Below, piece by piece: positions 63,326 through 64,000 of a stretch of DNA of 64,000 nucleotides (positions within the stretch are counted from its first letter, which is position 1; every line of letters begins with the position of its first letter). The translations under genes and the position numbers were made by a program. The DNA is from Massilia polaris (GTDB lineage: Bacteria; Pseudomonadota; Gammaproteobacteria; Burkholderiales; Burkholderiaceae_D). Location of the stretch: contig NZ_JABBGG010000007.1 in NCBI RefSeq assembly GCF_012927275.1, positions 62,001 through 126,000 of the forward strand. Reading direction: 5' to 3'. A model generated the notes under the pieces. The model saw only the letters and a list, made by a program, of their open reading frames with translations, had not been told where the DNA came from and ran no database searches.

Positions 63326-64000
63326 GCCTATTTCCTGCCGGACGTGTATGTGTTCGACCTGATGCAGGCGCGCTTCGACAACGTCGGCGGGATGCCGGTG
63401 GTGGCGATCTGCGAAAGCCCGTTCATGGGCATCAACAGCATGGTCAAGCGCACCAGCGACATCGTGCTGGGCGCCCTGATCCTGCTGACGGTGCTGCCGC
63501 TGATGGCGCTGGTTGCCGTGGCCGTCAGGCTGACTTCGCCGGGACCCGTCATTTTCAGCCAGCGCCGTTATGGCCTGTACGGCGAAGAAATCATCGTCTA
63601 CAAATTCGGTTCGATGACCGTGACCGACGCCGGCACTGCCATCGAGCAGGCCCGCAAGGACGACCCGCGCATGACGCCGATCGGCGCCTTCCTGCGCCGC
63701 AGTTCGCTCGATGAGTTGCCCCAGTTCATCAACGTGCTGCAGGGGCGCATGAGCATCGTCGGACCGCGCCCGCACGCGGTCGCGCACAACGAGCAGTACC
63801 GCAAACTGATCAAGGGCTACATGCTGCGCTACAAGGTCAAGCCGGCATTACCGGCTGGGCCCAGGTCAACGGCATGCGCGGCGAAACGGAAGTGCTGGAA
63901 AAGACGGAGGCGCGCGTCCAGTACGACCTCGACTACCTGCGCAACTGGTCGCTGTGGCTTGACCTGTGGATCATCCTGAAGACAGTCAAGGTCGTGATCT
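63326..64000 (+). pseudogene. Undecaprenyl-phosphate sugar phosphotransferase, N-terminally truncated and frameshifted
   Basis: The frame opens mid-protein at AYFLPDVYVFDLMQARFDNV and continues into the transferase domain: IVLGALILLTVLPLMALVAV (membrane helix), SPGPVIFSQRRYGLYGEE, LRRSSLDELPQFINVLQG and SIVGPRPHAVAHNEQYRKLI, all typical of WbaP/WcaJ-type enzymes. About 250 N-terminal residues are gone. Around 63842-63846 one G is missing (CCGGC where CCGGGC is expected), after which GITGWAQVNGMRGETEVLEK reads on in another frame to the window end. It continues beyond 64000. Confidence 0.75.

Overview
This 64 kb, GC-rich window looks like chromosome of a betaproteobacterium in Oxalobacteraceae, closest in style to the Massilia/Telluria/Janthinobacterium group. 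That placement rests on recognised gene order (rpsA-ihfB-lapA-lapB-hldA, cysM next to mltB, exbB-exbD-lpxK-ycaR-kdsB-adk), a separate single-domain heptose kinase, and an XrtB/PEP-CTERM-type exopolysaccharide locus starting at the right edge. No database was searched.

Left part (1-12.5 kb): the end of rpsA, ihfB, the LPS-assembly pair lapA-lapB and the heptose kinase hldA; then a ComEA-like protein, a secreted M28 peptidase, cysM, a small HTH-like protein, and a minus-strand operon MoxR ATPase - DUF58 - TgpA transglutaminase - mltB joined by short or overlapping junctions. 12.5-18.8 kb: histone-deacetylase-family enzyme, a secreted lipase-like protein with an overlapping membrane-anchored partner, ribosome-biogenesis GTPase YlqF, a NAPE-PLD-like metallohydrolase beside a TetR remnant, and a DODA-type dioxygenase. 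18.8-23.8 kb: a cobalamin riboswitch and btuB-btuC-btuD-btuF, a full B12 uptake operon.

23.9-32.5 kb: dsbA, a small membrane protein, an RstB-like kinase and its likely RstA-like partner separated by three envelope genes, then sodB and xseA. 32.6-35.4 kb: LysR regulator divergent from a quinone oxidoreductase, followed by a pirin/SnoaL chimera and a probable dehydrogenase stump, showing past deletion. 35.4-36.3 kb carries no gene but holds five diverged copies of a repeat, each with a DnaA-box-like nonamer exactly 42 bp from a second conserved block. This is the most unusual feature seen. It lies directly before exbB-exbD-lpxK-ycaR-kdsB-adk and hppA.

42.5-59 kb: DUF1059 and DUF6265 proteins, an acetyl-CoA hydrolase/transferase, an SDR dehydrogenase with an upstream palindrome, gamma-glutamyltranspeptidase, a patatin - giant hybrid kinase - response regulator operon, an aminobenzoate-CoA ligase with a MarR regulator, and a double-PAS hybrid kinase. 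59-64 kb: tRNA-Arg(CCT) with a tyrosine-integrase remnant abutting its 3' end, the ABC-F protein Uup, a CAAX-protease-like protein of the exosortase type, and a damaged exopolysaccharide locus where truncated epsL runs into a truncated, frameshifted sugar transferase.

Common themes are envelope construction (LPS, peptidoglycan, TonB energy, exopolysaccharide) and several scars of deletion or decay. Long antisense reading frames are common because of the GC bias and were not annotated.
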